The notes: a model not told the origin generated them from the sequence alone. A DNA stretch of 64,000 bases from an uncultured Bacteroides sp. (GCA_949285025.1 CASDXG010000079.1:104037-168036); one strand, 5' to 3'. Shown: positions 42,321 to 52,874, counted from the first letter of the stretch. Numbers and translations: made by a program.

Positions 42321-45300
42321 ATGGCACACGATTCGCATCTTTTAGTTTACAAAGCTTCGGCCGGGTCTGGCAAGACATTTACTCTTGCCGTACAATATAT
42401 TAAGCTCTTGATAGAAGATCCATACGCTTACCGCCGCATTTTGGCAGTAACATTTACTAATAAGGCTACGGCCGAAATGAAAAATCGAATATTGTCCCGG
42501 TTGTATGGAATTGCATATGGCACTCAGGATTCGGACGATTATTTAAAAGAAATACGTAAAGGGTCGGTTAAAAGCGAGGACGAAATCCGTAAGACAGCAA
42601 AGATTGCATTACATAATATTATTCACGATTATAGCCGTTTCCGTATTGAAACGATAGATTCGTTCTTTCAGATGGTCATGAGGAACCTTGCGCGTGAGTT
42701 GGAACTCGGGGCGAATCTTTCCATAGAATTGAATGATACGGATGTGTTGAGTGAGTCGGTTGACTCTCTTATCGGCAAACTTACGCTTCAATCTCCGATT
42801 CTTTGCTGGCTGATTGAGTATATAGAGGAACGGATAGCTGACGACAGGCGTTGGAATGTATCCGGCGAAATAAAGCGGTTCGGTAAAAATATTTTCAATG
42901 AAACTTATATAGAGTATGGTAAGAATTTGCGGGAGAAACTTAAAGACCCGCAATTTATACCCCGGTATCGTAAACAGTTACAGTCGATTCGTACCGATGT
43001 GTTAGAGCAGGAAAAAGGATTCTCCGAACAGTTTTTCGGCATATTGGATATGAACGGTCTGTCATCTGGGGATTTAAAACGCGGTTCAACCGGCATTGTG
43101 AGTTATTTCAATAAGTTGGCAAACGGCAATTTGAAGGATGAAATCCGTAATCAGACAGTAGAAAACTGCTTGGAAAGTGCCGATAATTGGGTAAATAAAA
43201 CATCTGCACGTCGTGATGAGATTATTGCTTTGGCAAATAAAGAACTGATTCCGCTTTTGAAGGAATCGGAAAAATATAGGGTTATGAATAACCGTATTCT
43301 GAATACTTGCGATTTGTCATTGCGCTATTTGAACAATTTACGTCTGCTGACTTATATAGATGAAGAGGTGCATTTGCAGAATCAATTGCATAATCGTTTT
43401 TTATTGGCCGACACGAACGCATTGCTTCATAGTCTGATGCAAGAAGGAGACGCATCGTTTGTGTATGAGAAAATAGGCGCCGTCATCGATACGGTTATGA
43501 TAGATGAGTTTCAGGATACCTCGCGAATGCAATGGGAGAACTTCCGCATTTTGTTACAGGAAAGCCTTTCTCAGAAAGAAGGAAGCTTAATTGTGGGTGA
43601 TATAAAGCAGAGCATATACCGTTGGCGTAATGGAGATTGGAGAATCTTGGCAGGTATCGGAGAAGAAAATGACTTCAGGGTGTGCTCGTGCAGCCTTGTC
43701 CGGAATTGGAGAAGCGAGGCAAATATAGTCAGGTTTAATAATGAGTTTTTTACCGGAGCCGTACGTTTGCTTGAAAAAAAATACGAAGAGGAAGAAAAAG
43801 AGAATTGCGAACAATTGACAAATGCTTATGCCGATGTATGTCAGGAAACAGCAAAAACGGAAGAACGTGGATTTGTAAAACTGAGGTTTTTATCTGATTC
43901 GCGAGAAGAAACATATGAGGAAGCTATGTTGAAGAACCTGGCCGATGAAGTGGAACGATTGTCGGAACAGGGCATTCGGATACAGGATATGACAATACTT
44001 GTGCGGTTTAATAAGAATATTCCTTTGATTGCCGATTATTTTGATAAGTATACAGCTTACCGGATTGTGTCGGATGAAGCTTTCAGACTGGACGCATCTT
44101 CGGCTGTTTGCATGCTTATCGATGGAATAAGATATTTATCTTCTCCGGACGACCGGGTAGCATTGGCACGTCTGACGGTGGCTTATTGTCATGAAGTGCG
44201 TGGTATGTCGGTAGATATGGACGAGATATTGTCCGGCAGAACCGAATCTTTTTTGCCGGATACATTTGTTTGTTGCACCGATACATTGCGTATGCTGCCT
44301 TTGTTTGAACTGTTAGAGCGGTTGTATTCCTTATTTGATATTTGTAAGATAGGGAAACAGGATGCGTATCTTTGTGCTTTTTTCGATTCGGTTATTGAGT
44401 ATATGCAGAAAAAGCCATCGAATTTGATGGATTTTATTATTTACTGGGACGAGCAACTTCATGCAAAAACAATTCCGTCAGGCGAGGTGGATGGCATTCG
44501 TATTATGTCGATACATAAGGCAAAAGGATTGGAGTTTCATACAGTTTTGCTTCCGTTTTGCGATTGGAAATTGGAAAATGGGCGGAATGACCATCTGGTC
44601 TGGTGTTCTGTTTCGGGAAAGGAAAATTCGGGAGATGCTTCTGTGTTTAACGAACTCGATCTTATTCCGGTGAACTATTCGGGCATTATGCGTGAATCGT
44701 TTTTTAGGGGAAGTTATGCAGAAGAACGTTTACAACTGTGGGTAGATAGCCTGAATTTGCTTTATGTGGCTTTTACTCGTGCTTGTAAGAACTTGTTTGT
44801 ATGGGGAAAAAGTAACCAGAAAGGCACGGTCTCTGAGTTGTTGAGTGATACACTTCCGGGTATGGATTTGTTTAAAAATGAAACTGTTGATGAAAATACA
44901 TATCAATATGGTATGCTGAGCCTTTCGGGAGAAAAAAAGAAAGAGGCCGATTCGCAAAACAGATTATCCGTGAAGTCAGATGAGATACCAATAGTGATAG
45001 AGCCGCTTGCTGCAGAGATAGAGTTTAAACAGTCTAACCGTGCCGCAGAGTTTATACGGGGAGATGACGATGATGACGATAAAAACCGTTATGTCAAGCA
45101 GGGACAACTGCTTCATTATTTGTTTGCCTCTATCGGACAAGCCAGAGACCTCTCGTCGGCAATAGAGAAACTTCGTTTTGAGGGGGTTATAGAATCGTCA
45201 GAACAAGAAGCGCAGATTCGTAAAACAGCACTTCTGGCTTTAAATCAGCCATGGGCTAAAGAGTGGTATGATGGCAGTTGGACTTTATATAACGAACGTA

Positions 45301-45530
45301 ATATTATTTTTTCCGATGAACAGAATAAACTTCAAGTACGCCGTCCTGATAGAGTAATGATGAAGAACGGGCAGATTATTGTGGTGGATTTTAAATTTGG
45401 AAAAAAGAAAGATGTTTATGACAGGCAGGTAAGAGAATACATGAATCTGCTGTCGGATATGGGATATGAACAGGTAAAAGGGTATCTTTGGTATGTATAT
45501 TCCGGGAAAATCGAGGAAATAAACAGTTGA
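42321..45530 (+). CDS. addA: AddA/RecB-type UvrD helicase with C-terminal nuclease
   Basis: Helicase and nuclease subunit of the AddAB complex that processes double-strand breaks for RecA. The 1069-residue protein has Walker A ASAGSGKTFTL (Lys18), TFTNKATAEMK, Walker B VMIDEFQDTS, the SIHKAKGLEF motif near 730, and late VAFTRACKN. The nuclease end has VVDFKFGKKKD with the catalytic Asp and Lys, followed by QVREYM. Acidic run DDDDDD near 915. The ATG at 42321 is chosen; a TTG 6 nt upstream would also fit. It ends 4 nt before addB. Confidence 0.88.
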   Translation: MAHDSHLLVYKASAGSGKTFTLAVQYIKLLIEDPYAYRRILAVTFTNKATAEMKNRILSRLYGIAYGTQDSDDYLKEIRKGSVKSEDEIRKTAKIALHNIIHDYSRFRIETIDSFFQMVMRNLARELELGANLSIELNDTDVLSESVDSLIGKLTLQSPILCWLIEYIEERIADDRRWNVSGEIKRFGKNIFNETYIEYGKNLREKLKDPQFIPRYRKQLQSIRTDVLEQEKGFSEQFFGILDMNGLSSGDLKRGSTGIVSYFNKLANGNLKDEIRNQTVENCLESADNWVNKTSARRDEIIALANKELIPLLKESEKYRVMNNRILNTCDLSLRYLNNLRLLTYIDEEVHLQNQLHNRFLLADTNALLHSLMQEGDASFVYEKIGAVIDTVMIDEFQDTSRMQWENFRILLQESLSQKEGSLIVGDIKQSIYRWRNGDWRILAGIGEENDFRVCSCSLVRNWRSEANIVRFNNEFFTGAVRLLEKKYEEEEKENCEQLTNAYADVCQETAKTEERGFVKLRFLSDSREETYEEAMLKNLADEVERLSEQGIRIQDMTILVRFNKNIPLIADYFDKYTAYRIVSDEAFRLDASSAVCMLIDGIRYLSSPDDRVALARLTVAYCHEVRGMSVDMDEILSGRTESFLPDTFVCCTDTLRMLPLFELLERLYSLFDICKIGKQDAYLCAFFDSVIEYMQKKPSNLMDFIIYWDEQLHAKTIPSGEVDGIRIMSIHKAKGLEFHTVLLPFCDWKLENGRNDHLVWCSVSGKENSGDASVFNELDLIPVNYSGIMRESFFRGSYAEERLQLWVDSLNLLYVAFTRACKNLFVWGKSNQKGTVSELLSDTLPGMDLFKNETVDENTYQYGMLSLSGEKKKEADSQNRLSVKSDEIPIVIEPLAAEIEFKQSNRAAEFIRGDDDDDDKNRYVKQGQLLHYLFASIGQARDLSSAIEKLRFEGVIESSEQEAQIRKTALLALNQPWAKEWYDGSWTLYNERNIIFSDEQNKLQVRRPDRVMMKNGQIIVVDFKFGKKKDVYDRQVREYMNLLSDMGYEQVKGYLWYVYSGKIEEINS

Positions 45531-45534
45531 AAAC

Positions 45535-48414
45535 ATGGAAACATTTTTGAAAGAAGTTGCGCACGATTTATATAAGAAAACGGGAGGTAATTTTGCCGAT
45601 ATCGCCGTAATTTTTCCCAATAAGCGGGCTGGTTTGTTTTTTAATGAATATTTGTCTCAAGAGACAAGCAGTCCTATGTGGTCACCTGTTTATATGAGTA
45701 TAAGTGAATTCTTTTGTCAATTATCCGATTGGCACGTAGGTGATTCCGTAAAATTGGTGTGCGATTTGTATAAAGTATTTTGCGAGATTACCGGAAGCAA
45801 GGAAACTCTTGATGATTTTTACTTCTGGGGCGAGATGTTGATTGCCGATTTTGATGATGCCGATAAGAATATGGTTGATACAGGCATGCTGTTCCGTAAT
45901 CTAAAAGACCTGAATGAACTGACAGATAATTGTGATTTCTTGGAAGAAGGTCAGAAGGAAGCAATCGGCCGTTTCTTTAAAAATTTCTCAATTGAAAATG
46001 TAACCGAACTGAAACAACGGTTTATTTCCGTGTGGGATACGTTGGGCGATGTTTATACGGCTTATAAAACATTGCTGGAAAGTCAGCGGCTGGCTTATGA
46101 GGGAATGCTTTACCGTAAGGTTATAGAAGAGTTAAATACTGAGGAACTGCCGTATGAAAAATATGTATTTGTCGGATTTAATGTGTTGAATAAGGTGGAA
46201 CATACATTGTTTCAAGAGCTGAACCGTGCAGGAAAAGCACTATTCTATTGGGACTACGATATTTTTTATACGCAGAAAATTCCTCATGAGGCAGGAGAGT
46301 TTATTCGGCGGAATTTGAGAGATTTCCCTTCAGAGCTACCGGCTTCGGCCTTTGACCATCTGAATAAGCCCAAAGATATCGTTTATATACAGTCCCCGAC
46401 AGAAAACGGACAAACGCAATATTTGCCTCAGTGGATACGGGAGAATCTTACAGAGAACGAGAAAGAAACGGCAATCGTCCTTTGTAATGAGACATTGTTG
46501 CAGCCCGTGCTGCATGCACTTCCCGAAAATGTAAAACATATCAATGTGACAATGGGCTTCCCTTTGTCGCAGACACTGGCGTATAGTTTTGTTCATGTCT
46601 TGTTAGATCTGCATACATCCGGTTATAATTCCGCTAACGGCCGTTATGTATATTCGGCCGTTTCGTCGGTATTGAAGCATCCGTATACGCAAAAACTGTC
46701 GGATAAGGCTGATTCTTTGGCGAAAGTCCTTGCTAAAAACAATCGTTTCTATCCGTTACCATCTGAACTGGGAGAAGATGAGACACTTGCCGTTCTGTTC
46801 ACTCCGACAAAGAACAATCTGCAACTTTGTATGTTGCTTTCTGATGCATTGAAGCGGGTTGCGGCCGTTTACAGTAAGGAAAATACGGTGGCAGAAGAGG
46901 CATTCGAACAATTGTATCGTGAAGCCTTGTTTAAGGCTTATACGTTGGTAAACCGTTTTTATACCTTGATAGAAAATAAAGATCTTGACGTAAATATCGA
47001 GACTCTGAAACGGTTGCTTTTGCGTGTGATGGATATTTCGGGAATTCCTTTTCATGGTGAGCCGGCCATTGGCCTGCAGATTATGGGAGTACTCGAGACG
47101 CGTAATTTGGATTTCCGCCGCCTCATTTTACTTTCCGTCAATGAGGGGAAACTTCCGAAAGGAGGAAACGACGCCTCTTTTGTACCGTATAATCTGAGGA
47201 AAGCTTTTGGCATGACGACCATCGACCATAAAATAGCTGTTTACGCTTATTATTTTTATCGGATGATACAGCGTGCAGAGCATGTGACATGCGTATATAA
47301 TACGGTAACCGATGGCCTCAATCGGGGTGAATGGTCTCGTTTTATGCTTCAATTCCTTATAGAGTGGAATTATAATGTGCGTTGCAGGCAATTGAAAGCC
47401 GCTCAGTCTCCATTGCATCCCATACCGGTTATTGTAAAAAAGACACAGAATGTGATGACGCATTTGAGGAAGGTTTTTGATACAGGAGTAAATCCGAAAG
47501 CCCTAATATCCCCTTCTGCATTGAATTGTTATTTGGACTGTTCCTTGAAATTTTATTTTAAATATGTTGCAAACCTTTCGCTTCCGGATGATGTCTCAGA
47601 GGAAATCGATTCAGCGAATTTCGGAAGTATATTTCATTATGCGGCAGAGCACATTTATAAAGATTTGACTGTTAACGGAAACTCAATAGATAAAAATTCG
47701 ATAGAACGGCTCTTAAAGGATGATGTGCTTTTGCAAAATTACGTAGATCGCGGTTTCAAAAAGATTTTTTTCAATATACCCGAGAGTGTACGTTCTGAGT
47801 ATAATGGCATTCAATTACTGAATTCGGCTGTAATTGTACGGTATATTCGTCAGTTGCTTCGCAATGATTTGTCGTATGCGCCATTTGTGTTTATTGGTTC
47901 TGAAGTGAAAATCAGGGAAAATATAAAGATTCATACTTCGGAAGGTGAAATACAATCGTGTGTCGGAGGAGTAATTGATAGGATAGATTTAAAAGAAAAC
48001 TCATTGAGAATTGTCGATTATAAAACAGGAGGAAATGCAGAAACGCCGGCCAATATAGAAGCGTTGTTCGTTTCAGACAAGAAACGTTCATCGCATATAT
48101 TTCAAACATTTATATATGCTGCTATTGTGTGCAGACAAATACGTTTGCAAGGGAAAGCACATCGGGTGGCGCCTTCGTTGTTATATGTCCATAAGGCTGC
48201 TTCGGCCGATTATTCTCCTGTAATACAAATGGGGGAGCCTCGTAAGCCAAAGGTGGAGATTGTTGACTTTGCATTATACGAAGATGAGTTCCGAGAAAGA
48301 CTGCAAATGCTTTTGAATGAAATATTTGATCCTTCGGTTCCTTTCGTGCAGACCGATATAAAAGAGAAGTGTATGTATTGTGATTTCAGGACTCTTTGCA
48401 GAAAAGTTGAGTGA
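45535..48414 (+). CDS. addB: AddB-type subunit, PD-(D/E)XK nuclease with Fe-S cysteines
   Basis: Partner of AddA. The 959-residue protein has a helicase-like N-terminal part that has lost Walker A (FPNKRAGLFFNEYL at the place of the loop), as in other AddB proteins, and a C-terminal RecB-type nuclease: ALNCYLDCSLKFYF, FGSIFHYAAEHIY, IVDYKTGG, and a final CMYCDFRTLC (Cys946, 949, 955) which with an upstream Cys should hold the 4Fe-4S cluster of AddB. The stop is directly followed by the stop of the convergent oxidoreductase gene, without any spacer. Confidence 0.85.
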   Translation: METFLKEVAHDLYKKTGGNFADIAVIFPNKRAGLFFNEYLSQETSSPMWSPVYMSISEFFCQLSDWHVGDSVKLVCDLYKVFCEITGSKETLDDFYFWGEMLIADFDDADKNMVDTGMLFRNLKDLNELTDNCDFLEEGQKEAIGRFFKNFSIENVTELKQRFISVWDTLGDVYTAYKTLLESQRLAYEGMLYRKVIEELNTEELPYEKYVFVGFNVLNKVEHTLFQELNRAGKALFYWDYDIFYTQKIPHEAGEFIRRNLRDFPSELPASAFDHLNKPKDIVYIQSPTENGQTQYLPQWIRENLTENEKETAIVLCNETLLQPVLHALPENVKHINVTMGFPLSQTLAYSFVHVLLDLHTSGYNSANGRYVYSAVSSVLKHPYTQKLSDKADSLAKVLAKNNRFYPLPSELGEDETLAVLFTPTKNNLQLCMLLSDALKRVAAVYSKENTVAEEAFEQLYREALFKAYTLVNRFYTLIENKDLDVNIETLKRLLLRVMDISGIPFHGEPAIGLQIMGVLETRNLDFRRLILLSVNEGKLPKGGNDASFVPYNLRKAFGMTTIDHKIAVYAYYFYRMIQRAEHVTCVYNTVTDGLNRGEWSRFMLQFLIEWNYNVRCRQLKAAQSPLHPIPVIVKKTQNVMTHLRKVFDTGVNPKALISPSALNCYLDCSLKFYFKYVANLSLPDDVSEEIDSANFGSIFHYAAEHIYKDLTVNGNSIDKNSIERLLKDDVLLQNYVDRGFKKIFFNIPESVRSEYNGIQLLNSAVIVRYIRQLLRNDLSYAPFVFIGSEVKIRENIKIHTSEGEIQSCVGGVIDRIDLKENSLRIVDYKTGGNAETPANIEALFVSDKKRSSHIFQTFIYAAIVCRQIRLQGKAHRVAPSLLYVHKAASADYSPVIQMGEPRKPKVEIVDFALYEDEFRERLQMLLNEIFDPSVPFVQTDIKEKCMYCDFRTLCRKVE

Positions 48415-49002
48415 TTATCGGGAAAGACGGCGGATAATTTCCCGGCAACGAGCGAGGTCTTTTTCTGAAACGTCATGTTGTTTTGTTCCTCCCTTTTCGA
48501 ATGTCGCAGCAATCTGTATGCCGCTCCATCTGAAAATTTCTTTTAGGGCATGAATGGTTCCGCGAGATTGTCTTAAGAGAATATTAAACGGGAAGGAGGT
48601 GGAACAAGTGCTTATAAATACGGCTTTTTTCCCTTTTAACAGAGGTTTGGGAAGTTTATTCCCGTTTGTTTTCATTATGCCGTAGACGATACGGTCGAAT
48701 ACTATTTTCAACTCTCCGGGTATGTTTCCCCAGTAACATGGAGAACCGATTACTATGACATCGGATTCTCTGATGGCTTTAAGTATTTCTGCAGAATCGT
48801 CTTTCGGTAAACAGCATACACCGTCTTTCCTGCATTGCATGCAACCGGTACATGGCTTGACATTTAATGCCGAAACCCGTATGTATATCACATGAAATCC
48901 CATAGCGTCTGCTTCATCTTTCATGCTTTTCAGCAAGCGGGAGATGTTCCCGTTTTCGCGCGGACTCCCGTTAAGAATCAGAATGTTTGTTCTTTCTGTC
49001 AT
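48415..49002 (-). CDS. Flavodoxin-fold NAD(P)H oxidoreductase
   Basis: A 195-residue FMN-dependent reductase of the NADPH-dependent FMN reductase / iron-sulfur flavoprotein type. FMN-loop ILILNGSPRENGNIS at the N-terminus; GSPCYWGNIPGELKIVFDR is the second flavin contact. Five Cys lie together in PCTGCMQCRKDGVCCLPKDD (about 49-68), as in Fe-S flavoproteins, though the spacing is not decisive. The electron acceptor is unknown. It lies 42 nt downstream of the acyl-CoA synthetase gene, likely in the same transcript. Confidence 0.82.
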   Translation of the reverse strand: MTERTNILILNGSPRENGNISRLLKSMKDEADAMGFHVIYIRVSALNVKPCTGCMQCRKDGVCCLPKDDSAEILKAIRESDVIVIGSPCYWGNIPGELKIVFDRIVYGIMKTNGNKLPKPLLKGKKAVFISTCSTSFPFNILLRQSRGTIHALKEIFRWSGIQIAATFEKGGTKQHDVSEKDLARCREIIRRLSR

Positions 49003-49044
49003 GGCATTTAAAAATGTTCTTTGCAGACCTCTTTTGTGTACGGT

Positions 49045-50712
49045 TTATTCTTTTATATTTTGGTACATGAAACGTTTGATGCTTTTCTTTGCTGTCTTTT
49101 CAAATTCCTCAGGATAAAGTCGGATATTGGTTATTTGTGAGTAGGCAGGCAACAGTTTGTTCAGCTCGATTCTATTCTGTTCCATCATTTCTTCAAGCTG
49201 TTTGTTCTCGAGTTCTTTTTCGAATGTCTCTTCATGGTCCGGGTATACAAGAGCGATTAGTTTGTTGCCGTTTAAAAGAACCAATGATTCGTTTACGAAT
49301 GGCATATTGTTTAATCTTGCTTCAATCTCTTCAGGATAGATGTTCTGTCCTGAGGCCGTGAGCAACATATTTTTGGATCTTCCTTTAATATAGATATTAC
49401 CTTCGTTGTCTTTTATGGCGATGTCTCCGGTATGCAGCCATCCGTCTCTGTCAATAGCCTGTGCTGTGGCTTGCGGGTTTTTATAATATCCGGACATAAC
49501 ATTCATTCCCCGGCAGACCAGCTCTCCCGGAATGTGCTGCGGATCATCGGATAAAATCTTGGTCTCCATGAAAGCGACTGTCTTGCCGCATGAGGTATAT
49601 TCAATTTCATCCCATCGGCTGTGGCAGATAAGCGGGGCGCATTCAGTCATGCCATATGCTATGGTATAAGGGAAATTGATTTTACGAAGGAATGCTTCTA
49701 CTTCGGCGTTGAATGGAGCTCCTCCTATAACTATCTCTATAAAGTTGTTGCCAAATACTTCCATTGCCTTCTGGCGTATTACATCTTTTACGTGTTCGCT
49801 GATGATAGGAAGGTTAAGTAATAGTTTCCCTAACTTATTGTCTACTTTGGGAAGAATGTTCTTTTTGAAGATTTTTTCAACGATGAGAGGTACGCATGCA
49901 ATGACGCGCGGACGGATTTCGGCGAACGATTCGGCGATGATTTTCGGTGAAGGCATGCGTGTAAGGAACCATAGATGCGCTCCGGCTGTGATGCCGTATA
50001 GAAAGTCGAATACCAATCCGAAAATGTGCCCTAACGGTAGCATGGAAACGATGGAATCTCCCGGATTAAGGCTTACTTTATTCCGGATATGAATTACGTT
50101 TGAAAGAATGCAGCGATAGGGGAGCATGACGCCTTTTGAATAACCGGTTGTCCCCGAAGTATAGTTTATGATGGCAAGCTCTTCTTTTTTTTCCCTGCGG
50201 TATGACACGTGCTCTGCGCGAAAGCGGCATGGGTATTTCTTCCCAAATTCTTCATTGAGGTGTTCCCGTGCGTAAGTCAGTTGTTTGGAACGTGAGAAGA
50301 CCAAATCAAGAGATTTCAGTTCGATGATACCTTTAAGAAGAGGCATGGCTGTTTCATTCAGGTTCTCCCATGCCTGGTCTCCCACAAAAAGCATCCGTGC
50401 TTCCGAGTGATTTACAATATTGTGGATATTGTCTGCTTTAAATTCATGCAGAATCGGGACAGCTACCGCGCCATAAGTGATGATTCCCAAGAAACTTATG
50501 CACCAATTGGCGCTGTTTCTTCCGCAAAGTGCTACTTTGTTTCCCTGTTTTATCCCTGCGTGTTTAAGCAGGATATGTATTTTTTCTATTTTTCGGGCAA
50601 CGTCTTTATATTGAAGGGTTACTCCTTTATAATCGGTCAATGCATCTCTATCCCAATTTTGACGTATACTTTGTTCTATAAGTTGTATAAAGCTTTCTTC
50701 TATTGTTTCCAT
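49045..50712 (-). CDS. Long-chain acyl-CoA synthetase (AMP-binding)
   Basis: Activates a carboxylic acid, probably a fatty acid, with ATP and CoA. The 555-residue protein has the P-loop YTSGTTGYSKGVM (about 192-204), the AYGMTECAPLICHSRW adenylate motif, and GWLHTGDIAIKDNEGNIYIKG with the hinge near KGRSKNM. The C-terminal Lys for thioester formation is expected near KSIKRFMYQ. No acyl-carrier domain. The exact acid cannot be stated. Promoter box at 50744. Confidence 0.9.
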   Translation of the reverse strand: METIEESFIQLIEQSIRQNWDRDALTDYKGVTLQYKDVARKIEKIHILLKHAGIKQGNKVALCGRNSANWCISFLGIITYGAVAVPILHEFKADNIHNIVNHSEARMLFVGDQAWENLNETAMPLLKGIIELKSLDLVFSRSKQLTYAREHLNEEFGKKYPCRFRAEHVSYRREKKEELAIINYTSGTTGYSKGVMLPYRCILSNVIHIRNKVSLNPGDSIVSMLPLGHIFGLVFDFLYGITAGAHLWFLTRMPSPKIIAESFAEIRPRVIACVPLIVEKIFKKNILPKVDNKLGKLLLNLPIISEHVKDVIRQKAMEVFGNNFIEIVIGGAPFNAEVEAFLRKINFPYTIAYGMTECAPLICHSRWDEIEYTSCGKTVAFMETKILSDDPQHIPGELVCRGMNVMSGYYKNPQATAQAIDRDGWLHTGDIAIKDNEGNIYIKGRSKNMLLTASGQNIYPEEIEARLNNMPFVNESLVLLNGNKLIALVYPDHEETFEKELENKQLEEMMEQNRIELNKLLPAYSQITNIRLYPEEFEKTAKKSIKRFMYQNIKE

Positions 50713-50743
50713 GTCAATTGCACACTAATGGTGTAAATGTGCG

Positions 50744-50751
50744 CAAAAGTA
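50744..50751 (-). promoter_or_regulatory. Probable -7 box of the acyl-CoA synthetase
   Basis: TACTTTTG on the minus strand, start near 50737, 25 nt before the ATG at 50712. Confidence 0.5.
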
Positions 50752-50851
50752 ATAAAAGTTAGCCGATATTTATTATATCTTTAGGTATAATTACTGTTTC
50801 GTTTTTCGTTAATAATTTCCGAATCTCTGTAATTTAATCGGGAGAAACTTC

Positions 50852-50859
50852 TAATTTTG
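50852..50859 (+). promoter_or_regulatory. Probable -7 box of the EamA gene
   Basis: TAATTTTG, start near 50866, 26 nt before the ATG at 50892. Confidence 0.5.
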
Positions 50860-50891
50860 CATCGTTTTTTAGGATAAGTTTATCGAAAGCA

Positions 50892-51857
50892 ATGAAAAAG
50901 AATGAGGTAAAAGGCCATAGTGCAATGCTTTTGGCTAATGGGATGTGGGGGCTGATGTCTCCGATAGCGAAGTTGGTCTTTATCGGGAGTTCTGTCACTC
51001 CGTTTATTCTGGCGGATTTTCGTATTATAGGAGCTGCGGTGTTATTTTGGATTGCGTCGTTCTTTACTAAAAAAGAACACGTTCCTCACGGGGATTTGTT
51101 GAAGCTTTTTTTTGCATCGCTGCTGGGAATTGTCTGTAATCAAGGCTTGTTTACGATAGGTTTGGGAATGACTTCTCCTATCGATGCTTCTATTATTACC
51201 ACAAGTACGCCGATTCTCACGATGATTTTTGCCGCTTTTTATCTGAAAGAACCCGTTACGGGGAAAAAAGTATTGGGCATTTTTACAGGTGCAAGCGGAG
51301 CTTTGTTGTTGATTTTAAGTAATAGCGGAGCCGGTAACGGGCGTGAAGGAAATATGTTGGGCGATTTGTTGTGTATGCTTGCCGAAACAAGTTTTTCGTT
51401 ATATCTTGTCTTGTTTAAAGATTTGATTTGCCGTTATTCTCCCATTACGTTGATGAAATGGATGTTTACTTATGCGGTTGTATGTCTTGTTCCGTTTTCT
51501 TATACAGGTTTAATTTCATTGGATTGGTCATCTGTCGGCCTTGATACGATGGGACATATCGCATTTGTTGTGGTAGGGGGCACTTTTATCAGCTATTTAC
51601 TTTCGCCGATTGGACAACAAAATCTCCGTCCTACCATTGTAAGCATGTATTGTTATATGCAACCCATTGTGGCAAGTATCGTTACAGTATGCTGGGGAAT
51701 GGACAACTTTAACCTGTTGAAAATAATAGCAGTCTGCATGGTGTTTACTGGAGTTTTTCTTGTTACGCGCAGTAAGAGCCGTGCACAGATGGAGGCATAC
51801 GAGAAAAGTCGTATAATGCAAGGAGAATCTGGGCAGGGAGGGGGAAAGCCGGTTTAA
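50892..51857 (+). CDS. EamA-family (DMT) transporter
   Basis: A 321-residue inner-membrane protein with about ten hydrophobic helices arranged as two EamA repeats (roughly 8-145 and 158-295), as in exporters of amino acids and other metabolites. Conserved features: NGMWGLMSPIAK at helix 1, SIITTSTPILTMIFAAFYLKE, and near the end GVFLVTRSKSR. The substrate is unknown. It is a single gene. Confidence 0.88.
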   Translation: MKKNEVKGHSAMLLANGMWGLMSPIAKLVFIGSSVTPFILADFRIIGAAVLFWIASFFTKKEHVPHGDLLKLFFASLLGIVCNQGLFTIGLGMTSPIDASIITTSTPILTMIFAAFYLKEPVTGKKVLGIFTGASGALLLILSNSGAGNGREGNMLGDLLCMLAETSFSLYLVLFKDLICRYSPITLMKWMFTYAVVCLVPFSYTGLISLDWSSVGLDTMGHIAFVVVGGTFISYLLSPIGQQNLRPTIVSMYCYMQPIVASIVTVCWGMDNFNLLKIIAVCMVFTGVFLVTRSKSRAQMEAYEKSRIMQGESGQGGGKPV

Positions 51858-51964
51858 AGGTTCTTTCGTATGGCAAAGAGATGAATCTTTAGGCTTTTTT
51901 CGTGTCATGAAGTGTGTTTGTTATTTTTATATTCTTCTTGTCGGTTAATATTGGGGGGAATCAG

Positions 51965-51972
51965 TATCTTTG
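51965..51972 (+). promoter_or_regulatory. Probable -7 box of the DUF4286-ruvC operon
   Basis: TATCTTTG with start near 51979. This supports the ATG at 52003 over an in-frame start at 51970 that overlaps the box. Confidence 0.55.
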
Positions 51973-52002
51973 TTGCGTTTGAATAATGAAATTTCATGTT
52001 AT

Positions 52003-52308
52003 ATGTTGATTTATAATACGACTTATCATGTAGAAATGAACGATGCGCGTAACTTCGTTATCTGGTTAAGCGAATGTTATATCCCGGCAGCAGAGAAATC
52101 GGACGACTTGAAAAATCCGCGTATATTACGTGTCTTGAGTCATAATGAGCAAGATAGTGAATGTTTTTCTTTGCAATGGGAGGTAGAAGATAGTGCTGTT
52201 CTTCATCGTTGGTTGATAGCTGAGGGGAACCGGCTGAATGGCGAAATGAAAAAGATATTCAAAGATAAAGTAATCGGTTTCTCAACGCTGATGGAGGTAA
52301 TAAAGTGA
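52003..52308 (+). CDS. DUF4286 family protein
   Basis: A 101-residue protein of the DUF4286 family, common in Bacteroidota directly before ruvC. Its fold looks like a ferredoxin-like alpha/beta domain ([21 protein letters not shown], then [17 protein letters not shown]). No catalytic residues can be named. Its stop overlaps the GTG start of ruvC by 4 nt (GTGA), so translation is probably coupled; a link to recombination is only suggested by this. Confidence 0.8.
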   Translation: MLIYNTTYHVEMNDARNFVIWLSECYIPAAEKSDDLKNPRILRVLSHNEQDSECFSLQWEVEDSAVLHRWLIAEGNRLNGEMKKIFKDKVIGFSTLMEVIK

Positions 52309-52874
52309 TACATCCCGTAAAAGAAAAAATCATTTTGGGAATAGATCCGGGAACAAATATCATGGGATACGGCGTATTGAGAGTAACCGGTGTGAAGCCT
52401 GAGGTACTGACATTGGGAGTTATCGATTTACGGAAATGCACAGATTCGTATCTGAAACTTAAACATATATTTCAAAGGGTACAGGGAATCATCGCGTCTT
52501 ATCTTCCGGATGAACTGGCAATTGAAGCTCCTTTTTTTGGAAAGAACGTGCAGTCTATGCTGAAGCTGGGCAGAGCTCAGGGAGTAGCCATCGTTGCTGC
52601 GTTGTGTAGGGATATACCTGTAACGGAATATGCCCCGTTAAAAATAAAAATGGCTATTACAGGAAACGGACAGGCCAGTAAAGAACAGGTTGCAGATATG
52701 CTGAAACGCATGTTGCATATCCCCGATTCTGAGATGGGACCTTTCATGGATGCGACCGATGCATTGGGAGCTGCTTATTGCCATTATCTGCAGATGGGGC
52801 GCCCGGACGTGCTGCATGCGTATTCCGGATGGAAAGATTATATAGCGAAAAATCCGGATAAAGTAAAAAAATAA
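52305..52874 (+). CDS. ruvC: Holliday junction resolvase RuvC
   Basis: Endonuclease that resolves Holliday junctions with RuvAB. At 189 residues it has the RNase H fold with acidic residues Asp14 (LGIDPGTN), Glu74 (LAIEAPFF) and Asp149/Asp152 near [12 protein letters not shown], and the DNA-binding AQGVAIVAA region. The start codon is GTG at 52305, overlapping the end of the DUF4286 gene. It is followed 5 nt later by the ABC ATPase gene. RuvA and RuvB are not in this window. Confidence 0.95.
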   Translation: MIHPVKEKIILGIDPGTNIMGYGVLRVTGVKPEVLTLGVIDLRKCTDSYLKLKHIFQRVQGIIASYLPDELAIEAPFFGKNVQSMLKLGRAQGVAIVAALCRDIPVTEYAPLKIKMAITGNGQASKEQVADMLKRMLHIPDSEMGPFMDATDALGAAYCHYLQMGRPDVLHAYSGWKDYIAKNPDKVKK

